Shown here: positions 8,442-15,892 of the stretch, piece by piece
Layout of the letters: each line of letters begins with the position of its first letter
Numbering within the stretch: position 1 is the stretch's first letter
Assembly: GCA_040757455.1 (NCBI GenBank)
Contig: JBFLXE010000009.1
Coordinates: forward strand, 1 to 31,997
Reading direction: 5' to 3'
DNA length: 31,997 nucleotides
From: Kmv42 sp040757455
GTDB taxonomy: Bacteria; Nitrospirota; Thermodesulfovibrionia; Thermodesulfovibrionales; SM23-35
Program-made: the position numbers and the translations under genes
The notes under the pieces: model-generated
What the model saw: only the letters and a program-made list of their open reading frames with translations
The model's database searches: none
What the model was told of the DNA's origin: nothing

Positions 8442-9392
8442 TCACTTTGTGAAGCAGGCAACGAGTCTTCCGCTAATTTCCTGTAATTCGGGCGCAATTC
8501 TCTTGCATGAATCAGATTTTCTGGGACATCTGGGATGGAATGGACAACCAGGTGGAATATCAACAGGGCTTGGTACATCACCTCTGGGAACTGTCTTTCC
8601 TGTGGTATCAAGTCTCAATTTTGGGGCCGAAGAGAGTAACTCAATCGTGTAAGGATGAAGTGGATTGCTGAAAAGCTCTCTTGTTTTCGAATACTCCACG
8701 ATCTTACCAAGATACATGACTGCCACCTCGTCACTGAAGTACTCGACAACTCTCAGGTCATGGCTTATGAAGAGAAAGGATATATTCGTTCTTTTCTGAA
8801 GTTCACTCAGGATATTCAATATCTGGGCCTGTATTGACACATCAAGCGCAGAAAGCGGTTCATCGGCTACTATTACTTCAGGCGATACGGCAAGCGCCCT
8901 TGCAATACAGATCCTCTGCCTCTGCCCCCCGCTAAACTCATGCGGATAGCGGTTTAAGGCATCTGACTGAAGCCCCACATTTCTCATCAGACTTGCGACC
9001 TTGTCCTTAAGATCTGACTTCTTAACTATCCTGTGAACTTTGAGAGGCTCTGAAACGGCATCAAAGACAGTCATCCTTGGATTCAATGATGCAAAAGGGT
9101 CCTGGAATATTATCTGAACCGACTTCCTGAATTTTCTTAACGAGTCTCCTCTTAGTCCGTTGATGTCCTGACCTTTAAAAAGTATCTGTCCCGATGTGGG
9201 ACGGATCAAACGGAGCACAAGTCTTGCCACTGTCGATTTGCCGGACCCGCTTTCTCCGACAAGCGAAAATACTTTTCCGTCCTTGATCGAAAAACTCACG
9301 CCGTCCACGGCCTTCAGCCATTCCGGTCTGGAAAAAGCAGTTCTCTTGATGGGGAAGTATTTCTTAATATTTACTACATCGATAATTCCCAA
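8442..9392 (-). CDS. Peptide ABC transporter ATP-binding protein (OppF/DppF type)
   Basis: ATPase of the peptide transporter. Walker A GESGSGKST, signature FSGGQRQR, Walker B VIVADEPLSALD and the C-terminal oligopeptide domain (NPLHPYTIELL, then PPGCPFHPRCPRKSDSC) are all present. The open frame extends to a TTG at 9425. A TTG at 9392 is preferred because GAGAGG lies 7 nt before it and the protein then begins GIIDVVNIKKYFP, as in OppF relatives (316 aa). It overlaps the upstream oppD-type gene by 29 bp, so it is probably translationally coupled. Confidence 0.9.
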   Translation of the reverse strand: MGIIDVVNIKKYFPIKRTAFSRPEWLKAVDGVSFSIKDGKVFSLVGESGSGKSTVARLVLRLIRPTSGQILFKGQDINGLRGDSLRKFRKSVQIIFQDPFASLNPRMTVFDAVSEPLKVHRIVKKSDLKDKVASLMRNVGLQSDALNRYPHEFSGGQRQRICIARALAVSPEVIVADEPLSALDVSIQAQILNILSELQKRTNISFLFISHDLRVVEYFSDEVAVMYLGKIVEYSKTRELFSNPLHPYTIELLSSAPKLRLDTTGKTVPRGDVPSPVDIPPGCPFHPRCPRKSDSCKRIAPELQEISGRLVACFTK

Positions 9393-10350
9393 TGGATATC
9401 CTCTCTGATCGTATGCACCGGGCAAACTGACCCGGGATTATCTCTCTGAGAAGAGGTTCTTCTTTCTGGCAATCGGGGATCATGTAACGGCATCTGTCAG
9501 AAAATTTACAACCCGGCGGCAGTTCACCGGGCTTCGGTACTGTGCCTGGTATGGGTTTCAAAGGAATTCCCTTTCCTTTGGGCATAGACTCCAGAAGACC
9601 AATGGTGTAAGGATGTTTCGGGCAATTCAGGAGGTTCTCAACCTTCGATATTTCCATGATTCTTCCTGCATACATTATGCCGGCTCTGTATGCATTCTCT
9701 GCAATCACACCGATATCATGGGTGATGAGCAATATTGACATATTTCTTTGCTCCTTGATATTTCTCAGGAGTTCAAGAATCTGGGCCTGAATTGTCACAT
9801 CCAGAGCTGTGGTGGGTTCATCTGCTATAAGCAACGAAGGGTTGCAGGCTATTGCCATTGCTATCATTACCCTTTGTCTCATTCCGCCAGACATCTGGTG
9901 TGGATACTCCTTGATTCTTATTTCGGGAGAGGGGATTTTGACTGTTCGCAGAAGGTCTATTGTGCTGGTCAGTGCTTTCTTTTTTGAAAAACTCATATGA
10001 GTTTTCAGAACCTCTGACACCTGGTCGCCAATAGTGAGAACCGGATTCAGTGAAGTCATGGGTTCCTGAAATATCATCGAAATTTCTTTGCCCCTCAATC
10101 TTCGAAGTGATTCACTATCGAGTTTCAGCAGGTTTCTCCCCTTATAAATTATTTCACCGTGAGCAAAGGCGTTATGAGGAAGTATGCCTATTATGGAAAG
10201 AGCCGTGAGGCTTTTTCCGCATCCACTTTCTCCGGCGAGACCGAAGGTTTCACCCTCTTCTATTTCTAAATTGAGGTTGTGAACGACGTTTAGTGGCCTT
10301 CCGGCTGTTCTGAAAGATATGGTGAGGTCCCTTATTTGGAGGAGGGACAC
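9364..10350 (-). CDS. Peptide ABC transporter ATP-binding protein (OppD/DppD type)
   Basis: 328-aa ATPase with Walker A GESGCGKSL, signature MSGGMRQR, Walker B LLIADEPTTALD and the oligopeptide C-terminal region (HPYTIGLLESMP, PPGCKFSDRC and following Cys). It starts with GTG at 10350, 6 nt after the stop of the TPR gene, with GAGGGA as a plausible ribosome site. It is the second gene of a minus-strand operon, TPR - oppD - oppF, convergent with the permease pair. No periplasmic binding protein is encoded in the window. Confidence 0.93.
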   Translation of the reverse strand: MSLLQIRDLTISFRTAGRPLNVVHNLNLEIEEGETFGLAGESGCGKSLTALSIIGILPHNAFAHGEIIYKGRNLLKLDSESLRRLRGKEISMIFQEPMTSLNPVLTIGDQVSEVLKTHMSFSKKKALTSTIDLLRTVKIPSPEIRIKEYPHQMSGGMRQRVMIAMAIACNPSLLIADEPTTALDVTIQAQILELLRNIKEQRNMSILLITHDIGVIAENAYRAGIMYAGRIMEISKVENLLNCPKHPYTIGLLESMPKGKGIPLKPIPGTVPKPGELPPGCKFSDRCRYMIPDCQKEEPLLREIIPGQFARCIRSERISIGNYRCSKY

Positions 10351-10356
10351 AGCAGA

Positions 10357-11064
10357 CTATTTTCCCTCTTTTTTCAAAAGTCTCAAGTACGCCTGTGCTT
10401 CTCTCAGGCCGGGAATTTGTTCAAGAGCCCTTTCCCATTCTTCAAAGGCGAGACCGATGAGTCCCTGCATGTAATAAGTAAGGCCGAGGTGAACCCACGC
10501 GGGACCATAAAGCGGATTAATCTCCTTGGCCTTCGCAAAATGCACAATAGCTTCTTCCAGAAGACCTTTATTCCTGAGGGCAATACCGAGCTTGGTATGA
10601 GCATCGGCAAGGCGCGGATAACGCTTTATTGCCTTCTGGTATTCTTCGATCGCTTCGTCGCTCATGCCAAGGTCAAGGTACAGATTGCCAACTTTGTAAT
10701 GTTCATTGGCAAGCTTGCCTGCGATGAAAGGGTCGATAGAAGCGGGAGTCGGATGGGCTATCTGCGCAGCACGCGAAAAGACTTCCTCTGCCTTTCTGAA
10801 TTCGCCCATGTCATTGAGAGTGATGGCAAGATTCAGGGAGGCTTCCGTATAGTTCGGGTTCAATTCCAGTGCTCTCTTGAAATATTTCGATGCCTGCTCG
10901 TAATCGCCTTTCATATATGAGATCATGCCGAGCTTGTTATGGACATCCGCATATCTGGGGTTTGAGCTTATGACGTCTTTCAGGATGGTCTCTGCTTCCT
11001 GATATTTCCCTTCCTCGAAAAGCTGAGACCCTATCTCATGGAGTTCAATGGAATTTTTAGTCAC
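10357..11064 (-). CDS. TPR repeat protein heading the oppDF operon
   Basis: About 235 aa, made almost entirely of tetratricopeptide repeats: five to six units, such as EEGKYQEAETILKDVISSNP, MKGDYEQASKYFKRALELNP and LGMSDEAIEEYQKAIKRYP. There is no signal peptide, so it is probably a cytoplasmic scaffold. An open frame reaches back to a TTG at 11100, but that TTG is the first triplet of a TTGACA -35 box. The GTG at 11064 is therefore chosen; it sits at the predicted transcription start, giving a leaderless mRNA. The oppD-type gene starts 6 nt after its stop. Its link to transport is inferred from the operon only. Confidence 0.8.
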   Translation of the reverse strand: MTKNSIELHEIGSQLFEEGKYQEAETILKDVISSNPRYADVHNKLGMISYMKGDYEQASKYFKRALELNPNYTEASLNLAITLNDMGEFRKAEEVFSRAAQIAHPTPASIDPFIAGKLANEHYKVGNLYLDLGMSDEAIEEYQKAIKRYPRLADAHTKLGIALRNKGLLEEAIVHFAKAKEINPLYGPAWVHLGLTYYMQGLIGLAFEEWERALEQIPGLREAQAYLRLLKKEGK

Positions 11065-11070
11065 TGTAAA

Positions 11071-11100
11071 AGTATAGGTAGTGGCGGAAAAATTTGTCAA
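11071..11100 (-). promoter_or_regulatory. Sigma-70 promoter of the TPR-oppDF operon
   Basis: On the minus strand, TTGACA (11100-11095), an 18-bp spacer, then TATACT (11076-11071). Six bases later comes the GTG start codon at 11064, so the expected +1 falls on or next to the first base of the gene. Confidence 0.7.
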
Positions 11101-11156
11101 GATTAGATAGGCTGTACGTAATGTGGGCGCCTATCGAATTAAATAAAGTGCGAAGT

Positions 11157-11186
11157 TTGAAGTGTTCATATAGTTTTTGATATGCT
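11157..11186 (+). promoter_or_regulatory. Possible promoter of the DUF72 gene
   Basis: TTGAAG (11157-11162), an 18-bp spacer and TATGCT (11181-11186) precede the DUF72 start at 11223. Agreement with consensus is fair, not strong. Confidence 0.4.
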
Positions 11187-11222
11187 TTGTTTCACAATTT
11201 TTTCACGTTGTCAGAAACTGCC

Positions 11223-11930
11223 ATGATCAAGATCGGCTGCTGCGGGTTTCCCGTGGCGAGAAAAAAGTATTTCAGAGCCTTCTCCGTGGTTGAGGTCCAG
11301 CTAACATTTTACCAGATTCCGAACCTATCTTTGGCCCGGAAGTGGAGAGCTGAATCGCCACAGGACTTCGAGTACACCATGAAAGCCTGGCAGCTTATTA
11401 CCCACGAGCCGAAAAGTCCGACTTACAAGAAGTTAAAACTTGCCATTCCAAAATCGAAGGAGAATCATTATGGGTCCTTTAAACCCACTGAGGAGGTGTG
11501 GCGGGCGTGGGAGAAGACGCGGGAGATTGCTGATACGCTCAGTGCAAGGGTCATCGTGTTCCAGTGTCCGCCCAGCTTCATTCCTACGGAGGAGAACAAA
11601 AAGAACCTGAAACAATTTTTTTCCCGCATTGACAGGAACAAATACATCCCTGTCTGGGAGCCAAGAGGAAAATGGGAACCCAAGGACATAAACCCTCTTT
11701 GCAAGGAGTTGGACCTTGTTCACGTGGTGGACCCCTTCACGTCATCGTCCATGTATGGCGAAAGCTTCTATTACAGACTCCACGGCAGAGGAGGATACAG
11801 ATACAAATACACTAAGGAGGATCTTGAACATCTACAAAGGTTGATACCGGCAGAAAAAAGCGGCTACGTGATGTTCAATAATATATACATGTTCGAGGAT
11901 GCTGCGGCTTTTAAGGAATTGGTGGAGTGA
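11223..11930 (+). CDS. DUF72 family protein
   Basis: 235-aa member of the DUF72 (YecE-like) family, which has a TIM-barrel-like fold and an uncertain role. Seen: an N-terminal IKIGCCGFPVARKKYF, then VEVQLTFYQIP, FEYTMKAWQLITH, VFQCPPSF and the C-terminal YYRLHGRGGYRYKYT, all family landmarks. The frame is open to a TTG at 11187, but the ATG at 11223 starts exactly at the family N-terminus and is preferred. No Shine-Dalgarno is evident. It stands alone, convergent with the tRNA gene. Confidence 0.88.
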   Translation: MIKIGCCGFPVARKKYFRAFSVVEVQLTFYQIPNLSLARKWRAESPQDFEYTMKAWQLITHEPKSPTYKKLKLAIPKSKENHYGSFKPTEEVWRAWEKTREIADTLSARVIVFQCPPSFIPTEENKKNLKQFFSRIDRNKYIPVWEPRGKWEPKDINPLCKELDLVHVVDPFTSSSMYGESFYYRLHGRGGYRYKYTKEDLEHLQRLIPAEKSGYVMFNNIYMFEDAAAFKELVE

Positions 11931-11972
11931 GGTTGTCGGCTTTGAATTGCTCGTGATTATCTTTGAAAAATA

Positions 11973-12049
11973 TGGTACCCCCTGCAGGAATCGAACCTGC
12001 GACACCAGGTTTAGGAAACCTGTGCTCTATCCTACTGAGCTAAGGGGGC
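11973..12049 (-). tRNA. tRNA-Arg (anticodon CCT)
   Basis: The minus strand folds into a full cloverleaf of 77 nt. The acceptor GCCCCCT pairs with AGGGGGT, the D stem is GCTC/GAGC, and the anticodon stem CAGGT/ACCTG encloses loop TTCCTAA with anticodon CCT (plus positions 12013-12015). The T arm is GCAGG-TTCGATT-CCTGC. The discriminator is A and CCA is encoded (11973-11975). It reads the rare AGG codon. A short T-run follows on the minus strand. Confidence 0.97.
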
Positions 12050-12693
12050 ACGCTTTAAAATCAAGGACCTGCGGAAAAGGATTTCCTGCTTTCCCAATCC
12101 TATGTTAAGAGTTATTATAACAATAACGGCCAGCTTTTCGGGGTAACGGAATCAATTGCCGCAGGAGGTGCTTCAATATCTTATATTCAGTTCTTGCCCT
12201 TGATAGATTGCCATAAGATAAATATTTTGCAACTTTTTGTTAAATGAAAGTCCCTTATATCCTCCGATAGCAAAGCGGCAATTCAGTTGAAATATATAGT
12301 GTTGAAGCAATTATTGATTAATGAAGATGCTACCCAATTACCAGTTTGTTTATATGACAACCCATGGCGGACGCTTCGGGCACCTCGGTTCGTACGATGA
12401 CTAACTCCTGCACATGGCCAATGTGTATTTATAAAACTTTGCGCAGTGTATATTTTGTCCTAAAACATATGCATAACTGTTTTCATCGTCAATCCAAAGC
12501 TTATCAAAATTGTTAGGAAGGTTTCTTTTCAATAAATAAAAAACGCCACATAAAATAGCATTTCGGCATGAAAGTTCTTTTATTATTGACTATCTACGGA
12601 TAGCTATAATATTTTTATACACTTATGGATATCGAAATAAAATGATATTTGTATGCCGGTCTCACATGTTAATAACAAAAGAAAGGGGGAGCA
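12050..12693. other. 644-bp AT-rich stretch with no convincing gene
   Basis: No gene of normal size is seen. A 27-codon open frame at 12321-12404 (+) ends in HGGRFGHLGSYDD and looks like the tail of some protein, but I do not recognise it; it may be a gene remnant. Near 12586-12612 a TTGACT, a small inverted repeat CTATC-TACG-GATAG and TATAAT/TAATAT lie together. They may form a promoter for the gene at 12694, although the spacing (13-15 bp) is short. The base composition is more AT-rich than the flanks. Confidence 0.5.
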
Positions 12694-13447
12694 ATGAGGA
12701 AATTAGCTTGTGCTGCATGTGCTATAGCTTTATCTTTATTATTGTCTTCACAATCTTTTGCAGACGGCCCTGTAACTTTTAATTCTCCGGGTTCAATCAC
12801 ATATGAAAGCGGTGAATACTATTTAACCATTCCAGATATTAGCATAGGCGGAACTGAATTCTGGGCAAAATGGAAACTCAACTATTCTGACATCGGGTGG
12901 GACCTTTACGACTATGGTCTTGAGCAACAAGAGCTATTTCCGTTCAGAACCGGCCAGACTTTCATTTTTTGAGGTGAGCGATAGTGGCAGCGGTACTTGG
13001 GAATATAAAATAATAGTGGGTGGAAATACTTTAATTCAGTCAACCGGGCAGCGCTATTATGTAATCGAAACATTGGGCTATGATAATCCTCAGGATGCCA
13101 GTGTATTAATGCTGAGGTCAAATTCGTCGGCAGTTTATTTTTATAATGGTTTTGGCAATGAGCATTTAGTATTTCAAAATGCTCCGATTGGAACAAAATG
13201 GACGTATGAATCTGGTCATTGTGAAGTTCAGGAGAGAGAAATTGAAGCTGTGGAGACCGTGACTGTGCCAGCGGGGACTTTTGAAGGATGTCTGAAATTT
13301 GTCCAGAGATGCTTGAGCGATGATCCGATTGCTATTTATACACGTGAATGGATTAAGCCAGGGTTCGGTATGGTACAAGAAATAGATTATTATGGTGGAG
13401 TTAATCCGCCCAGGGTAAAAAAGCTTAAAAGCTGGACGCTTTTTTAG
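12694..13447 (+). pseudogene. Exported TapB-like protein, single-base frameshift
   Basis: The first frame (12694-12972) has a strong Shine-Dalgarno (AAAGGGGGAG) and a clear signal peptide (MRKLACAACAIALSLLLSSQSFA). It then continues as a beta-rich secreted domain until it stops right after a run of six T (12963-12968). Skipping one T continues it as IFEVSDSGSGTWEYK to 13447, giving about 250 aa. The second half has VPAGTFEGCLKF and WIKPGFGMVQEIDY, features of TapB-like exported proteins of unknown role. An inverted repeat AAAAAAGC/GCTTTTTT (13417-13445) at the end could terminate transcription. It may be a true mutation, a slippage site or a sequencing indel. Confidence 0.7.
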
Positions 13448-13705
13448 CAGCCATATGTGCCATATTGACTTATATCTGCCAAAATGGAGAGGATAACCAG
13501 AAATGCAGATTTTTATAGATACTTGATTATCTTCAATCATTTTCCCTCTCGATGGACTGGTACAGTAGTTGATACGTATATGTTGTTTCCTTGAAAGGGG
13601 AAAATCATAGATAGATTGTAGCCGAGATCCGTTCAAAGAATGGATGCTCTGTTGAAGGTTTGCTGCTGATTCCAGGACTCGAAGGTACAAACAAATTGCC
13701 CTATT
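13448..13705. other. Stretch between the TapB-like gene and the kup remnant
   Basis: No intact gene is seen. At about 13634-13700 one frame reads SVEGLLLIPGLEG, which resembles the SAVEGL region of Kup transporters and is in a different frame from the main kup remnant. This could be a leftover of an internal deletion. Evidence is weak. Confidence 0.3.
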
Positions 13706-14781
13706 CTTGCGACAATTATCGCGTCTCAGGCCATGATCAGTGGTATGTTCTCGATAGTCCACCAGGGGATATCAACGCATATCATGCCTCTCTTAAAGAT
13801 TGATTATACATCCACTGAATTAAGGTCTCGGATATATATCAGCTTTGTGAATTGGTTTCTCCTCATATCAGTGCTATTCATTATGATAGAGTTTGGCGAG
13901 TCGCACAGGCTTGCAGCTGCATATGGGTTGGCAGTCACGGGAACAATGACCTTAACAGGCATATTTATGACATGGATTTTTTACAGACAGGGGAAAATGG
14001 CAGAGCTGTAATTGCAATATTCGTGACTGTTATTGATGTTGTGTTTCTCCTATCGAATGTATATATTAAGCGGAGCATGAAATAGTTTACATGCACACTA
14101 AAGAATTGTCATTGCGAGCCCGAAGGGCGTGGCAATCTCGGTTCTTAGTCGAAATTGCTTTGTCGCTGGCACTCTTCGCAGTGTAAACAATAATGTGCTC
14201 CTAGTAATAAAATACCTCATGGAGGCTGCTGGTCACTTATTATCGGAACATTCCCTTTCTCAATTATTTTGGTCTATACAAAGGGTCAGAAAAGACTATA
14301 TAGAGCTCTAAAACCATTACCTTTAAAAGAATTCCATGAAAGATGTGACATGGCTTACAGGAAAATGAACAAACTGCAGGGTACAACGCTTTACTTCTTG
14401 AGGGGCCCTAATGAAATACCGCCCTTTATGATCCGAAGCATGTTTATAAACGGCATTATGTATGAGGAAAATATTATCGTTTCGATGCTGAGGCGTGTTG
14501 ATCCGTTCGGTGTTACAGGTTGTTTCAGAGAAGAGATTGGTCCTGGTTTGAAAATATTCGAAATTCAAGCAGGATATATGGAGGTCTTCGATGTTGAAGA
14601 GATATTGAAAGAAGCAGGCATAGACGAAAATACGATTTTTTATGGGCTCGAAGAGATAGTGACAGACAATATCATTTGGAAAATTTTCTCAATCATTAAA
14701 AGACTGAATCCAACCTTCGTTCAATTTTATAAGTTACCATCACACAAGCTCCATGGAATTATAACAAGGATTGAAATGTAG
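13706..14781 (+). pseudogene. kup: Broken kup (KUP/HAK/KT potassium transporter)
   Basis: The remnant corresponds to the second half of Kup, a K+/H+ symporter of about 620 aa. It begins ILATIIASQAMISGMFS and continues through VDYTS-like, NWFLLISVLF and LAAAYGLAVTGTM segments. A one-base loss near 14008 shifts the frame (WIFYRQGKMAEL to AVIAIFVTVIDVVFLLSNVY). About 130 bp of unrelated sequence, including a MITE-like element, then separates LLSNVY from KIPHGGCWSLIIGTFPFS (14203 on). The C-terminal soluble domain (VYTKGQKRLYRALKPL to HGIITRIEM) is intact to 14781. The N-terminal half is missing. It cannot make a working transporter. Confidence 0.85.
14085..14188. mobile_element. MITE-like inverted-repeat element inside kup
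   Basis: About 104 bp with outer ends GTTTACATGC (14085-14094) and GCAGTGTAAAC (14178-14188), complementary apart from one extra base. Inside, TTGTCATTGCGAG and GCAATCTC (14132-14139) on the left face GAAATTGC (14151-14158) and CTTCGCAGTG on the right. The core resembles the GTCATTGCGAG...GCAATCTC repeats widespread in environmental bacterial genomes (from memory, not searched). It has no coding capacity and interrupts kup. Confidence 0.65.
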
Positions 14782-14787
14782 AGAGAA

Positions 14788-15315
14788 ATGAAGTTTATTA
14801 GGAAGGGAGATACATTGAAAGAATTCTCTGTTCACCATGAATTAATGGATAAGAAGTACAACAACCATCCAAGAACAGCAGGAAGGCTAATGACGGATAA
14901 AATCCCCCGTGTTCCTGTATACGCCACAGTAGAGGATACGGAGAAATATCTGATGGATAACATTGAGATGTTTGATTCAGTAAATTACATATACGCTGTC
15001 GACGAGCATCACAGGCTCAAGGGGATAGTATCAATCAAGGAATTGTTCCGCTGTTGTAATAAAGATATGCCTGTTTCTCAAATAATGACAACGAATATTT
15101 TTTCGGTAAGACCGTCCATGAGTCGGGAGCGTGCAGCATACGGTGCGTTGAATCACGAAATTAAGGCTGTACCAGTTGTGGACAAAGAGGGTGTTTTTCT
15201 CGGAGCAATCACAAGTGACAAAATACTTTCTATTCTTCACAAAGAAATGCAAGATGACTTACTAAAACTCGGGGGTATAAAACACGCAGACATAGGAGTA
15301 AAAAGTGCTTTTTGA
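14788..15315 (+). CDS. CBS-domain protein, regulatory half of a split MgtE Mg2+ transporter
   Basis: 175 aa containing a CBS-domain pair: first TAGRLMTDKIPRVPVYATV...IYAVDEHHRLKGIVSIKEL, second VSQIMTTNIFSVRP...VPVVDKEGVFLGAITSDKIL. In MgtE these domains sense Mg2+ and gate the pore. The superhelical N domain of about 130 aa found in full MgtE is absent. The gene begins 7 bp after the kup stop and overlaps the membrane gene by 11 bp. The ending GVKSAF and the next protein's LFELPLSVSVKHRIPW join smoothly if one T is skipped, so an ancestral single gene is likely. Confidence 0.8.
   Translation: MKFIRKGDTLKEFSVHHELMDKKYNNHPRTAGRLMTDKIPRVPVYATVEDTEKYLMDNIEMFDSVNYIYAVDEHHRLKGIVSIKELFRCCNKDMPVSQIMTTNIFSVRPSMSRERAAYGALNHEIKAVPVVDKEGVFLGAITSDKILSILHKEMQDDLLKLGGIKHADIGVKSAF
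15294..15298 (+). promoter_or_regulatory. Ribosome binding site of the MgtE membrane gene
   Basis: AGGAG lies 6 nt before the GTG at 15305, inside the CBS gene. It decides between two readings: the membrane domain has its own translation start and need not depend on a frameshift. Confidence 0.7.
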
Positions 15316-15832
15316 GTTACCTCTTTCTGTTTCAGTGAAACATAGAATTCCCTGGTTAATTGTTGGTCTATTGGGTGGGATTTTAGCCGCAAAGGCCATT
15401 GGATTTTTTGAGGGAACCCTGACTAAGAATCTGGTTCTTGCTGCTTTCATTCCCCTTGTTGTGTATATGAGTGATGCGGTAGGAACACAAATGGAAGCAT
15501 TCATTATCAGAGACTTAGCTGTGAATCCAAGATTGAACTTTTTGAGATACTTAACGAAGCAACTTCAAATAGTTATACTTATTGCCTCGATCATAAGTGT
15601 TATTCTTTTTCTTGCAAGCATTCTATTATATCGAGATTTTGACATTGGAAAAGTATTGGGCATTACTCTTTTCAGTGCAATTATCTCATCGGTATTCACG
15701 GGGTTAATAATTCCGTATTTACTCAGCAGGTTGAAATTTGATCCGGCCGATGCCAGTGGACCAATCGCCACAATCATTCAGGATATCTTGAGTGTTATTA
15801 TTTATTTCGGAATAGCCTCACTAATTTTGTGA
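15305..15832 (+). CDS. MgtE-type membrane domain protein (Mg2+ channel half)
   Basis: 175 aa with five transmembrane helices, as in the MgtE pore domain: PWLIVGLLGGILAAKAIGF, LVLAAFIPLVVYMSDAVG, LQIVILIASIISVILFLA, LGITLFSAIISSVFTGLI and DILSVIIYFGIASLIL. The family landmarks MSDAVGTQMEAFIIRDLAV (GNAGTQ-type) and DPADASGPIATIIQD, which holds the selectivity Asp region, are intact. The start is GTG at 15305 with AGGAG 6 nt upstream, overlapping the CBS gene by 11 bp. The pair probably forms a two-subunit Mg2+ or divalent-cation channel. Confidence 0.85.
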   Translation: MLFELPLSVSVKHRIPWLIVGLLGGILAAKAIGFFEGTLTKNLVLAAFIPLVVYMSDAVGTQMEAFIIRDLAVNPRLNFLRYLTKQLQIVILIASIISVILFLASILLYRDFDIGKVLGITLFSAIISSVFTGLIIPYLLSRLKFDPADASGPIATIIQDILSVIIYFGIASLIL

Positions 15833-15892
15833 TGACTTTTTAATACTTAAACTTGATGTTGTCGAACTTTGCCCGGATGAAGTGGAAAGTTC

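Noticed and set aside
11065..11100. TTG at 11100 as start of the TPR gene
   Set aside because: It is the -35 box of a strong promoter with its -10 box inside the extension.
11718..11730. GTTCACGTGG inside the DUF72 gene as another parS
   Set aside because: Only half of the palindrome fits and it lies in well-conserved codons.
12914..13447. A separate gene starting at 12914
   Set aside because: There is no ribosome site and its first residues do not fit; the frame continues the upstream exported protein after a one-base shift.
13733..13800. Alternative frame reading LPYSCDNYRVSGHDQWYVLD as a protein
   Set aside because: The Kup frame over the same bases matches its family strongly, so this frame is a shadow.
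14269..14781. A stand-alone gene for a 170-aa protein
   Set aside because: It is the C-terminal domain of Kup; its apparent TTG start is inside a transmembrane segment that reads back to 14203.
15300..15315. Simple sequencing frameshift in mgtE
   Set aside because: Not excluded, but AGGAG at the right distance from a GTG makes two genuine genes the better reading.
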